Part shown: piece by piece, positions 1-7,769 of the stretch | Layout: the number at the start of each line of letters is the position of its first letter | Position numbering within the stretch: the stretch's first letter is position 1 | Origin: Pseudoalteromonas shioyasakiensis | GTDB lineage: Bacteria; Pseudomonadota; Gammaproteobacteria; Enterobacterales; Alteromonadaceae | Length of the DNA stretch: 64,000 nucleotides | Reading direction: 5' to 3' | Assembly (NCBI RefSeq): GCF_001550135.1 | Contig: NZ_LRUE01000014.1 | Span: 248,001 to 312,000, forward strand | Notes under the pieces: model-generated | What the model was told of the DNA's origin: nothing | What the model saw: the letters and a program-made list of their open reading frames with translations, nothing else | Databases searched by the model: none | Made by a program: the position numbers and the translations under genes

Positions 1-105
1 GCCTCTGTCTGTGACACATTTATAGTATTCTGTGGTGGCAGCAAGAGATGTGTTGGTAAAACAAACTAGTGTAAGCGATATTAGATAAATGATTATGGCT
101 TTCAT
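1..105 (-). CDS. Secreted DUF4124-like protein, N-terminal part only
   Basis: The gene runs off the left edge. The visible 35 codons start at an ATG (103-105) preceded by a GGAGA-type ribosome site. They encode a typical signal peptide (Lys2, a hydrophobic core, then an Ala-Ala cleavage region) followed by YYKCVTDRG. An aromatic-Lys-Cys-Val stretch just after the signal peptide is how small periplasmic DUF4124 proteins usually begin. The family is assigned only from this short motif, so the call is tentative. Its role is unknown. Confidence 0.5.
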   Translation of the reverse strand, partial: MKAIIIYLISLTLVCFTNTSLAATTEYYKCVTDRG

Positions 106-180
106 GACGTCCGTGTCTCCTAATCAAATAAGGTGTCTAATATCTAAAGCTAGCTCGAAATATTGATTTATCAATAAGCG

Positions 181-1674
181 CTAGGGCGTATATCGTTTCA
201 GCTTTTTAATGCTTTGCACTAAGAACGGAATATCGAGCCCTTGTTCAATGGCAAAGCCTTGTGCTGCTGAAATGTTTTTAAAGTTACCGTCTGAATCAAT
301 CAGGGTAATTCTGTCTTTCTTGAATGCGATAAATACATTCTGCGAGTAGTTAACACCGGTGTCGTCATGGCGTTTGTATAAGTTACTACCCAACATGCTT
401 TGTTTTGCGAGTGTTTTACAACCAAGGTAATGCCCCACGCTGGTGGCGATAATATCACTTGGTTGAATAAGGCCTTCGGTTTGTACAACTTTTTTATCTG
501 AGCTGTATAAACGAGAAGCTGTAACAATACCATTGCTCTGCTGTGTAAGACTAAAGGCAAACACAGCATTAGCAGATTCACGTGCTTGTGTTGTGGCGTC
601 TGCACGTACAAGGCGAACCGCTGGGTTTTGGTCGTCGTTATTAATAAATTCGAATTGCTCAAAACCATTAATTTGAATTGAGCGATTATCAGCAAGCCAC
701 ACAGGCAGTTGCTGTTTGTCTAGAATAGGGGCTTTGTAAAATGCTGGCAGGCCATACACTAAACTAAATAACGTATCTTCTGTTTCTACAGGTTGTAAGA
801 ACAAGTCTGTCTTACGTAATGCAGGCTCAGTGGCAACAAATTGCTCAAGGTCAGCATTATTTTCAAATATTAAAATATCGATAGCCGCACTCGACTCAGC
901 TTTGCACTCGGCAAGTGGAGTAGGAGCTAAGTAATCAATATTATGTGGGTCAAGCCTCACATCGTGTGCTTCTTTGTAGCTTTCTAGATCTAGTAAATCG
1001 TTTTTAGCTAATAAGCTTTTAGCTGTTGTAGGGTAAGACAACGGCAATACATTATCTTGTTTAGTGATATCAAACTTTAAATTGGCATCTGCCCAAATAT
1101 GAATACTGTGGCTAAGTGCAAAACACACTAAAATTGTGCTGGTTGCATAGCGCGGGAACTTATATTGCTTTAAACGCGCCAAGTGGTGCCAGGTGTAGTT
1201 ACTGACTAATAATTGGAACGCTAAAATTAGCAGCACAATGCCGCCCGCAAGAATTGTTGTTAATGCCGGTGAGCTTGTTAAACGGTGCCACAACAAAGAA
1301 ACGATTTCAGGTAGAGCAGACGTATTTAAGTGATAGCCCAAGTTAAAATAAACATAGGCATCAAGCGTTAAGAATGACGCACCGAGGGTTGCAATAATGG
1401 CTGCCATCCCCCGGATATGCCGAGGGTATGGAAACACTAAGCTTAATGGAAATATCGTTAAAACAAAGGCAATAAAAGTAATAAAGCTGGTGTGGCTTAA
1501 CCAGGTCACGAGCATGTATAAATAGCCCATGAAGGTTGTCGGTGCACTGTCTGCAACTAAGTAGCTTAAGCTAATAAATAGCACTAAACCTATGTTTGCA
1601 AAGGTGAACCAATGGCCCCAACTTAAAAGCTGACTTACTTTTGAAGAAAACTGACTTTGTTGCGATAAATTCAT
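181..1674 (-). CDS. yejM: YejM/PbgA (LapC)-like inner-membrane protein with DUF3413
   Basis: The N-terminal half has about five hydrophobic helices (roughly residues 20-41, 49-81, 88-110, 138-160 and 176-195), as in DUF3413 proteins. The periplasmic C-terminal part recalls the sulfatase-like domain of E. coli YejM (ILIFENN near its start, then a FSLVYGLP segment). At 497 residues it is about 90 shorter than E. coli YejM, and the middle of the hydrolase-like domain appears to be missing. In enterobacteria YejM senses lipopolysaccharide and controls LpxC turnover through LapB. Pairing with yejL and divergence from yejK match the E. coli order. The membrane-domain call is firm; retention of the regulatory role is inferred. 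Confidence 0.85.
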   Translation of the reverse strand: MNLSQQSQFSSKVSQLLSWGHWFTFANIGLVLFISLSYLVADSAPTTFMGYLYMLVTWLSHTSFITFIAFVLTIFPLSLVFPYPRHIRGMAAIIATLGASFLTLDAYVYFNLGYHLNTSALPEIVSLLWHRLTSSPALTTILAGGIVLLILAFQLLVSNYTWHHLARLKQYKFPRYATSTILVCFALSHSIHIWADANLKFDITKQDNVLPLSYPTTAKSLLAKNDLLDLESYKEAHDVRLDPHNIDYLAPTPLAECKAESSAAIDILIFENNADLEQFVATEPALRKTDLFLQPVETEDTLFSLVYGLPAFYKAPILDKQQLPVWLADNRSIQINGFEQFEFINNDDQNPAVRLVRADATTQARESANAVFAFSLTQQSNGIVTASRLYSSDKKVVQTEGLIQPSDIIATSVGHYLGCKTLAKQSMLGSNLYKRHDDTGVNYSQNVFIAFKKDRITLIDSDGNFKNISAAQGFAIEQGLDIPFLVQSIKKLKRYTP

Positions 1675-1679
1675 AAATC

Positions 1680-1892
1680 TTATTTAACCGACTGTGCTAA
1701 TGCTTTTGCAAAGTTGTCGGCAACAGCTTGTCTTTTCTCTGATGGTACATGCTCTTTTAAAATATGCGTGATAGAATTTCCTAAACACATAAGGCTTAAA
1801 TCAACAGGCGCTTTGTGCTCTGTTAGTACATCAATCAGCTGATCAACGATTTGTTCTACTTGCTCATTAGAATATTTTGATATGATAGGCAT
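1680..1892 (-). CDS. yejL: YejL family protein (UPF0352)
   Basis: This 70-residue soluble helical protein matches the YejL family in length, composition (MPIISKYSNEQVE start) and position. It lies 5 bp upstream of yejM on the same strand and divergent from yejK, as in E. coli. The pair is probably cotranscribed. Structures of the family show a small helical dimer, but no biochemical function is established. The only gap before yejK is 63 bp, so both promoters must sit in or overlap it. Confidence 0.9.
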   Translation of the reverse strand: MPIISKYSNEQVEQIVDQLIDVLTEHKAPVDLSLMCLGNSITHILKEHVPSEKRQAVADNFAKALAQSVK

Positions 1893-1955
1893 CAGTTGGT
1901 TCGATAAAAAGAGTTATATTCCCGTATTTTAACACCAGAGGCGTGAAAAACAAAG

Positions 1956-2972
1956 ATGACAATAGATGTTAAAAAATTAGTCGTTCATTATGTAGACAAA
2001 AAAGATGACGATACAGATATTCATTTACGCAATGATGAGATGGTTGTTAACGATAAAGTAGCCGTTTTTATAGAGCAGCTACACCATGCATATAATGGTA
2101 AGCCAGGTAAAGGCTATTGTGCATTCAGCGGCGAGAAAAACAGCATTGTTGCTTCGGCAATGCAAAGTTACCGTAACGACGAACTTGGTTTTTGGCACAT
2201 GACAGAGCAAGCAACAAATGTGCTAAAAGAAGAGTTAAATAAGTATGCCTTTAATGAAACGGGTTATTTAGTTTTTTGCCATTATCAATATGTTGCAAGT
2301 GACTTCTTGTTAATTGCGATGATCAATATTAAAGAGCATTACTCAATTACTTCTGAGCTTGATTTAGCTTCATCTCGTCACTTAGATATTTCGCGTATGC
2401 AACTAGCTGCACGTGTCGATTTAACTGCGTGGGATACGCAACCAGAAGATAATCGCTATGTGTCGTTTATTAAAGGTCGTGCAGGTCGAAAAGTGGCTGA
2501 CTTCTTTTTAGACTTTTTAGGCTGCGAAGAGGGCATTGATCCTAAACAGCAAAGCCAAGTTATGCTTAGTGCTGTAGAAGACTATTTATCTGAGCAACAA
2601 TACGACAAGTCAGAGAAAGATGAGCTACGTAAGCAAGTTTTTGATTACTGTAATGATTGCGTAACCACAGGTGAAGATGCCAACGTTAAAGAACTTTCTG
2701 CAACCTTATCGAAAAATGACGACAGCCCATTTGAAAGCTTCTGCCAAGAGCAAAGCTATGACTTAGAAGAGTCGTTCCCTGTTGATAAGAAAACAGTCAC
2801 TAGCATGGTGAAGTTCTCTGGCATGGGCGGCGGTGTTAGCGTGAGCTTTGAACGTAAACACTTAGGTGAGCGCGTCATGTATAACGAAGCAACCGATACA
2901 CTGGTGATCAAAGGTATTCCACCAAATCTTAAAGACCAGCTTCAGCGCTTTATGGAGCAAGACGAAAGTTAA
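1956..2972 (+). CDS. yejK: Nucleoid-associated protein YejK (NdpA family)
   Basis: The 338-residue protein has the length and layout of the YejK/NdpA family (37-kDa nucleoid-associated protein). It includes the conserved SFIKGRAGRKVADFFLDFLGC region near the centre and a C-terminal KGIPPNLKDQL segment. Family members bind DNA and are recovered with the nucleoid, but a precise role is not known. It is transcribed away from yejL-yejM. An intrinsic terminator follows about 60 bp downstream, so it looks monocistronic. Confidence 0.93.
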   Translation: MTIDVKKLVVHYVDKKDDDTDIHLRNDEMVVNDKVAVFIEQLHHAYNGKPGKGYCAFSGEKNSIVASAMQSYRNDELGFWHMTEQATNVLKEELNKYAFNETGYLVFCHYQYVASDFLLIAMINIKEHYSITSELDLASSRHLDISRMQLAARVDLTAWDTQPEDNRYVSFIKGRAGRKVADFFLDFLGCEEGIDPKQQSQVMLSAVEDYLSEQQYDKSEKDELRKQVFDYCNDCVTTGEDANVKELSATLSKNDDSPFESFCQEQSYDLEESFPVDKKTVTSMVKFSGMGGGVSVSFERKHLGERVMYNEATDTLVIKGIPPNLKDQLQRFMEQDES

Positions 2973-3031
2973 TCTTGCTTAAGCTTAAAGCTCTAAGTTT
3001 TAAGCGATAAGCTGATAAATACTCTTTTTAT

Positions 3032-3055
3032 AGCCCAGCACTTGCTGGGCTTTTT
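3032..3055 (+). terminator. Intrinsic terminator of yejK
   Basis: A 9-bp perfect stem (AGCCCAGCA / TGCTGGGCT) with a CT loop is followed by TTTT. It lies about 60 bp after the yejK stop codon. Confidence 0.9.
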
Positions 3056-3242
3056 AGTTTTAGGTGCTTGAAAACACAATCACTACAGGAAGAAACATTG
3101 CGTCAAACGATAAATACATTTCGGTTTAGGGCCTTACACTAGAGGTGAATTTACAGCTCTAGAATTTCAACTCGATTTACCTAAGCTAAAGTAAAAATTT
3201 ACTTCTAATATTTTCTTTGCTTTTATAGAGAAATTAGCAACG

Positions 3243-3506
3243 ATGTTTTCTAAGCTTCAAAATAGTAAAAGGATATTCAGTATGATTGTTTTAGCCATAT
3301 TTTTAATTGTGATTGGTATTGTTAATATTTTTAATGATCATCATTTAGCTTTTGCATGGCCAGCCCTGGTCGTGGGTATTTTGTTATTAGGGATAGGCAT
3401 TTCTAGAAAATCGCCATCAAGTGGAAGCTCCTCCACAGGGAGTAGCTTTAGTTTATCAGACAGTTCATGTTCTGACGGCGGCGGTGATTGCGGTGGCGGA
3501 GATTAG
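3243..3506 (+). CDS. Two-helix membrane protein with Ser/Gly/Cys-rich tail
   Basis: This 87-residue protein is not recognised. Residues about 13-32 and 37-54 are strongly hydrophobic. The tail changes to Ser/Gly, then ends in a low-complexity Asp/Gly/Cys segment (CSDGGGDCGGGD). Such tails occur on small membrane proteins of unknown function and could bind metal, which is speculation. The start is uncertain: ATG 3243 keeps Lys/Arg residues before the first helix, but ATG 3282 has the better ribosome site (AAAAGGA, 8 nt away) and would give 74 residues. Confidence 0.65.
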   Translation: MFSKLQNSKRIFSMIVLAIFLIVIGIVNIFNDHHLAFAWPALVVGILLLGIGISRKSPSSGSSSTGSSFSLSDSSCSDGGGDCGGGD

Positions 3507-3685
3507 ATAAAGTAGTTCCATTTGCCATCATTGATTTAGTAAAACATCTACTGATGGTTTTAAGCATGGTTAATATAAAAATTCGAATAGTGGAAGGCGT
3601 AATAATGCTTTTCTTTTCCTTCAGTATCGCTTAGTTTTAAGACATTAAAGGTACAAATTCCCCCGATGGCTAAGGAGAGTCATAA

Positions 3686-4141
3686 ATGAAACTTGCCCAA
3701 CTAAATATTGCTCTTGCTAAATATCCATTGGATGCCCCTGAAATAAAAGATTTTGTTGATAATCTTGATTTAATAAATGGCGTTGCTGAAAACAGTGCAG
3801 GTTTTGTATGGCGATTAAAAGACGAATCAGGCGATGCCACCAATATTAAATTGTTTGATGATCCGAATATGATAATCAATATGTCTGTGTGGGAAAGCGT
3901 TGAAGATCTTAAAAATTTTATGTTTCGCACACATCACAGAGATTTCATGCGCAGAAAAGGCGAATGGTTTCACCGCTTAGCAGAAGATAGCTATGTTTTA
4001 TGGTGGATTGAAGATAACCATATTCCAACCCCCCAAGAGGCATTAGAGAGGTTGCAGTATCTGCGAGAAAGCGGCGACACACCCAATGCTTTTACATTTA
4101 AAAGTAATTTTACGGCTGAAGAATTTAAAAAATATAAATAA
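3686..4141 (+). CDS. DUF3291 domain-containing protein
   Basis: The 151-residue protein matches DUF3291 throughout: KLAQLNIA at the start, a central NMSVWESVEDLKNF, then HRDFMRRKGEWF and a WWIEDNHIPTPQEA segment. The family is expected to adopt a dimeric ferredoxin-like alpha/beta barrel related to small monooxygenases, but no substrate is known. A GGAG ribosome site lies 8 nt before the ATG. It is 31 bp ahead of the TerB-like gene and could share a transcript with it. Confidence 0.85.
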   Translation: MKLAQLNIALAKYPLDAPEIKDFVDNLDLINGVAENSAGFVWRLKDESGDATNIKLFDDPNMIINMSVWESVEDLKNFMFRTHHRDFMRRKGEWFHRLAEDSYVLWWIEDNHIPTPQEALERLQYLRESGDTPNAFTFKSNFTAEEFKKYK

Positions 4142-4172
4142 CAATAGACTGCAATAAAAATAAGGAAAAATT

Positions 4173-4700
4173 ATGCATGTTGTATTAGGTGTTTTAGGTA
4201 TTGTAGTGACCATTTTGGTGTTACTGAATCGACTTCAAGAAGGGGGGATAGATATTGGTTGGTTGAATCCTTTTAGCTGGTACCGACGTCGTAAATTCAG
4301 GAAACACCATGATTTAAATCCTGCATTTAAGTTAGATTCACCCATGGATGTAGCTGCGTTATATATGGTCGCAGTGGCCAAAATAGACGGTGAAATGAGT
4401 AAAGAACAAAAAGAAAAAATTCTAGCTCTTTTTAACAGCGAATTTCATTTAACTATGAAAGAAGCAACTGATTTATTACGCTCAAGTACGCATTTATTAG
4501 GGCATACTAGCGACGTTTACGATAAACCTCACAAAGTAATTGAGCGATGCTTAGATAAAGTAACAAAAGATCAAGCAGCTTCAATTTGTTCTCTCGTCGA
4601 TGAGGTAGCTAATGTCGAAGGTGAACCGACGGCTCAGCAAAGAAAACTTGTCACAGAGATAAAAAATGCATGCCCTCAGGAGGCCTCAGGCAAGTGGTAA
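4173..4700 (+). CDS. Membrane-anchored TerB-like protein
   Basis: Residues 1-20 form one membrane helix, followed by a basic linker (YRRRKFRKHH). From about residue 55 to 165 there is an all-helical domain containing VAVAKIDGEMSKEQKEKI, which resembles the repeated acidic helix motif of TerB/DjlA N-terminal domains. TerB-like domains can bind metal ions and often act in envelope stress responses. Here that is inference, because no ter genes are nearby. AAGGA lies 7 nt before the start. Confidence 0.65.
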   Translation: MHVVLGVLGIVVTILVLLNRLQEGGIDIGWLNPFSWYRRRKFRKHHDLNPAFKLDSPMDVAALYMVAVAKIDGEMSKEQKEKILALFNSEFHLTMKEATDLLRSSTHLLGHTSDVYDKPHKVIERCLDKVTKDQAASICSLVDEVANVEGEPTAQQRKLVTEIKNACPQEASGKW

Positions 4701-4835
4701 TTAATCCACAAAACCAACCAGCTGAAAATTATAATGACAATTATAACCCCTTAACTGATTTTGAAACGTTTTAGTGAATATCGTGAAGAAGTAACTACTC
4801 ATCAAATCTTTAAAGGTGTTTATAAGGGAGTTTTT

Positions 4836-5564
4836 ATGAAAAAACAGTTATCGGTGGCTTTTTTGGCTTTATCGTCTTTTGCTAACTCAACAACTTGGGG
4901 AGAGTTAGAAGTAGATGACCCAATAGTCAAGGGGGCAAAATGTGCGGTTGCTGAGCCTGCAAGCTATGGTGGTTATATTTACAGTTGGCCATCAAAATAT
5001 GACCAGGTGTTTTGGCCACATACGGATAGAAATGGCATTTGGTATTGCGAAACATCGGGTTTTATAGCTTTAATTGGTGATTTTGACGAACTTAAACCTG
5101 CAGAAATTGAGAGAATAACGGAATTTCTTGCGTCTCAACACATTTCGAAGCCAACTCTCGAGCAAAAGATAGCTTTGCTCGAGCAAACTTACGCACTTCG
5201 CGAAAAAGATGAATTTTTTAAAAATAAGTTGCTAAGGATCCTTGCTCGTTGGCAGCAGTCTTTAGGCAACCTTGATAAGGCAAATAGCTATCGAGCTAGA
5301 GCATTTAAAGATATTCAACATTCCCTTAATGGAGATTTAAATGGATATAAACAACTTGAATATCTTTATTTGGCGACTAACTACTCAAAGCAGTTTGCAG
5401 AGCAAAATAAACATGTAGGTTACTTAGACGATTTGGAAACAGCATTGAAATCAGTGACTGATCCTGAGTTAAAAGGCTATGCCGGGTACTTGTCGGAATT
5501 GATAAAAGACAGCACATATATCAACGAAGGCGGGAAACTCGACCCTGACTTACCGAAACAGTAA
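4836..5564 (+). CDS. Secreted hypothetical protein with helical C-terminus
   Basis: The start was placed at ATG 4836 because AAGGGAG lies 5 nt upstream and the product then begins with a signal peptide (MKKQLSVAFLALSSFANS). The reading frame is open further upstream, but that would bury the signal sequence. The 242-residue product has a Trp/Tyr-rich N-terminal part with two cysteines. It is followed by helices resembling a tetratricopeptide-like region (ARWQQSLGNLDKANSYRARA). No family was recognised. It probably acts in the periplasm or envelope. Confidence 0.6.
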   Translation: MKKQLSVAFLALSSFANSTTWGELEVDDPIVKGAKCAVAEPASYGGYIYSWPSKYDQVFWPHTDRNGIWYCETSGFIALIGDFDELKPAEIERITEFLASQHISKPTLEQKIALLEQTYALREKDEFFKNKLLRILARWQQSLGNLDKANSYRARAFKDIQHSLNGDLNGYKQLEYLYLATNYSKQFAEQNKHVGYLDDLETALKSVTDPELKGYAGYLSELIKDSTYINEGGKLDPDLPKQ

Positions 5565-5591
5565 TGAATACCGAATAACAAGGTTGATTAT

Positions 5592-6044
5592 ATGAAGTAC
5601 AGGATTCTTGTGTTGTTAATGCTTGCGTCAAGCTTTCAGGCTAAATCGGTTCAGAAGCTGTCTAATACTGAACTTAGCTTTATACTTTCTTCTATGGAAG
5701 TGCTTTATAAGAATAAATCTTTCCCGCAAATTAGGGTCATTCAAAGCTGGGAGTCGCAGACTGAATGTGATGGTGAATATCAAACTTGCCCAAATGCTAG
5801 GTTATTCATATCAGTAAATACAGGCGATCTTTACGAAGTTCCAGCCTTATTTGAATTACCAAAATCCAAAGGCTGGCAATACGTTAGTTTTGTAGAACAT
5901 GATGATTCATTCTTACTTATGATTAAAACAACGCTAGATCATGCAAATATATCCGCTGAGTCGAGAAGTAAGTGGCGCAGTAAATCCTATGCAATAAAAA
6001 TTTCAAAATATGAATACGATGTACTAGAGGTCATAGAAAAGTAA
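5592..6044 (+). CDS. Secreted hypothetical protein, 150 aa
   Basis: The protein begins with a clear signal peptide (MKYRILVLLMLASSFQA). Its mature part of about 130 residues has two closely spaced cysteines (TECDGEYQTC) that could form a disulfide in the periplasm. No family is recognised. It lies 27 bp after the preceding secreted protein on the same strand with AAGG upstream, so the two are probably cotranscribed and may work together. Confidence 0.55.
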   Translation: MKYRILVLLMLASSFQAKSVQKLSNTELSFILSSMEVLYKNKSFPQIRVIQSWESQTECDGEYQTCPNARLFISVNTGDLYEVPALFELPKSKGWQYVSFVEHDDSFLLMIKTTLDHANISAESRSKWRSKSYAIKISKYEYDVLEVIEK

Positions 6045-6149
6045 CTTCATTTAATAATTTTGCCTTGCAGCAACATGGATATTTAGGGCAGAAGTAATGT
6101 AAAAAATGAGTACTAGGAATAAAGCAATAGCTAAATAAGGGACACGACC

Positions 6150-6314
6150 ATGATAAAACGTAACAAAGCTAATACTGGGCTACTTTTTTGTATCGGTGCC
6201 GCTATTGGGTTTTCGATCTTCATTGCATACCAGCAACTGATTATTGGTCTTTTATTTGCTGTAATAAGCGTTAGTGTTGCAATCTTAATTGTTTCAAATA
6301 AATGGCTTAACTAA
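6150..6314 (+). CDS. Small two-helix membrane protein, 54 aa
   Basis: This open reading frame is short but well supported. An AAGGGA ribosome site lies about 8 nt before ATG 6150. A charged N-terminus (MIKRNKANTG) precedes two hydrophobic helices (about residues 10-25 and 28-47), ending in SNKWLN and TAA. It fills the gap between the secreted hypothetical and the acetyltransferase gene. The function is unknown, and no paralogue is seen in the window. Confidence 0.5.
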   Translation: MIKRNKANTGLLFCIGAAIGFSIFIAYQQLIIGLLFAVISVSVAILIVSNKWLN

Positions 6315-6335
6315 TGCTTTTCTGAGTGATGAAAA

Positions 6336-6848
6336 ATGAATTTATCTTTCACTACAAAAAGATTAAATGTGATTGAAATAGACGCAAGCTCGTCAATGGT
6401 TGAGCATCATCAATTGACGATTGCCTTGCCGGCGATATTTACCCCCGCTGTAATTGCTAATTTACCTGGTTATTTTCAGGGGATAGATTCTATAGCTGCT
6501 GCAGAAAAGTGGTTGGCTAACATGCTTAACGAGTGCCGCTTATTAATGCTGCAATCTCAACATCAAGATGTTGTTGGGCTTTTATTTATCTATACCGAAA
6601 ACCATGATGCTCATATTGGTTATTTGTTAGCTGAGCAATATTGGGGGCAGGGTCTTGCATTTGAGTTATTGCAGGGTTTTATCAATCTGGCTAGCACTCA
6701 GTCACACTGGCATAAGCTCATCGCAGGTGTTGATGAGTCAAATGTCCCATCAATTAAACTTTTAAAAAAGTTGGCTTTTGAAGAGCAAGCATCTAAGGAA
6801 AATGGCATGTTGTTTTATGAGTTTAATTTAATCCAAGGCACTCAATAA
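6336..6848 (+). CDS. GNAT family N-acetyltransferase
   Basis: The 170-residue protein has the order of the RimJ-like acetyltransferase branch. The N-terminal strand is TTKRLNVIEI, the central sheet reads VVGLLFIYTENHDAHIGYLL, and the acetyl-CoA pyrophosphate loop is in QYWGQGLAFELL. A C-terminal SNVPSIKLLKKLAFEE matches the usual variant of the N-x-S-x-x-L-x-x-x-G-F motif. The substrate is not predictable. The stop codon overlaps the start of the PhzF gene by 1 bp (TAATG), so the two are translationally coupled. Confidence 0.85.
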   Translation: MNLSFTTKRLNVIEIDASSSMVEHHQLTIALPAIFTPAVIANLPGYFQGIDSIAAAEKWLANMLNECRLLMLQSQHQDVVGLLFIYTENHDAHIGYLLAEQYWGQGLAFELLQGFINLASTQSHWHKLIAGVDESNVPSIKLLKKLAFEEQASKENGMLFYEFNLIQGTQ

Positions 6849-7714
6849 TGACAATAACCGCATTTTTAGTTAACTCGTTTAGTGCAAATAATACAGGCGG
6901 GAACCCAGCAGGTGTCGTTTTGAATGCAGATAAACTCACCAGCGCTGAAAAACTGACGATTGCAAAAGAAATAGATTTTTCAGAAACCGCATTTGTGGCG
7001 CAAGATCATGAAGTTGACTTTGCTGTATCATTTTTTACGACAACTGAAGAAGTTGATTTTTGTGGCCATGCAACCCTAGCGGTGTTTGCTACGCTCTTCG
7101 AACAAGGGTTATTAAAACCAGGTTATTACACTCAACGAACAAAAGCGGGCTTGTTAGGTGTAACAATTGCCGCAGATGGTCAAATTACCATGGAGCAAGC
7201 CTTACCAAAGTACCTTGGCAACTTTGCTTATGATGACCTTGCAGGCTTACTAGGGCTTGATGAAACGACTCTGGTAGAAACAGGCTTGCCAATCGATGTA
7301 ATAACTACAGGATTGCCAGATATTATAGTCGCTGTACCGAATGGCTACTTAGATAAAATTGTTATTGATGAGGCAGCGCTTAGCGAGTTCTGCAAACAGC
7401 ATAATGTGATTGGTGTGCATGCCTTTGAATTATGTGAAGAGCAAAGTGAGCTGACCGCAAGTTGTCGTAACTTTGCGCCTTTGGTTGGTATACCCGAAGA
7501 GTCAGCAACCGGTAGCGCAAGTGGCGCGCTTGCATGCTATTTATCAAAACACGTATTTGTACAGCAAGAAAACCATTTTATGTTTGAACAAGGCCGAGCA
7601 ATGGGGTGCAGTTCACATATTTCAGCCAGTGTTTTTTCGGATGAGCAGGGGGTAAGCAAAGTGCTTGTAGGCGGCTATGCCAATCACCTAGGTACACAAG
7701 ATATTGCTTTATAA
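6848..7714 (+). CDS. PhzF family isomerase/epimerase-like protein
   Basis: This 288-residue protein has the PhzF signatures: NPAGVV near the N-terminus, DFSETAFV with the catalytic-type glutamate, DFCGHATLA, and EESATGSASGAL in the second half of the diaminopimelate-epimerase fold. PhzF of Pseudomonas isomerises trans-2,3-dihydro-3-hydroxyanthranilate. No phenazine genes are present here, so this is a general family member of unknown substrate. It is coupled to the upstream acetyltransferase and followed by a terminator facing rne. Confidence 0.88.
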   Translation: MTITAFLVNSFSANNTGGNPAGVVLNADKLTSAEKLTIAKEIDFSETAFVAQDHEVDFAVSFFTTTEEVDFCGHATLAVFATLFEQGLLKPGYYTQRTKAGLLGVTIAADGQITMEQALPKYLGNFAYDDLAGLLGLDETTLVETGLPIDVITTGLPDIIVAVPNGYLDKIVIDEAALSEFCKQHNVIGVHAFELCEEQSELTASCRNFAPLVGIPEESATGSASGALACYLSKHVFVQQENHFMFEQGRAMGCSSHISASVFSDEQGVSKVLVGGYANHLGTQDIAL

Positions 7715-7730
7715 GAATACATACAAAAAA

Positions 7731-7753
7731 GCCGCGTTATAAACGCGGCTTTA
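7731..7753. terminator. Bidirectional terminator between the PhzF gene and rne
   Basis: An 8-bp perfect stem (GCCGCGTT / AACGCGGC) with a 3-nt loop is flanked by A-rich sequence on the left and T-rich sequence on the right. It can therefore end transcription of the convergent PhzF gene and rne. Confidence 0.88.
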
Positions 7754-7769
7754 TTATTAAGCGAGTAAA

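Noticed and set aside
300..695. Open frame of 131 codons opposite yejM
   Set aside because: Lies wholly inside the confident yejM gene on the same strand in another frame, with no start signal.
4173..4700. Tellurite resistance operon
   Set aside because: Only a TerB-like domain is present, without terZ, terC, terD or related genes.
6848..7714. Phenazine biosynthesis
   Set aside because: Only a PhzF-family protein is present; no other phz genes exist in the window.
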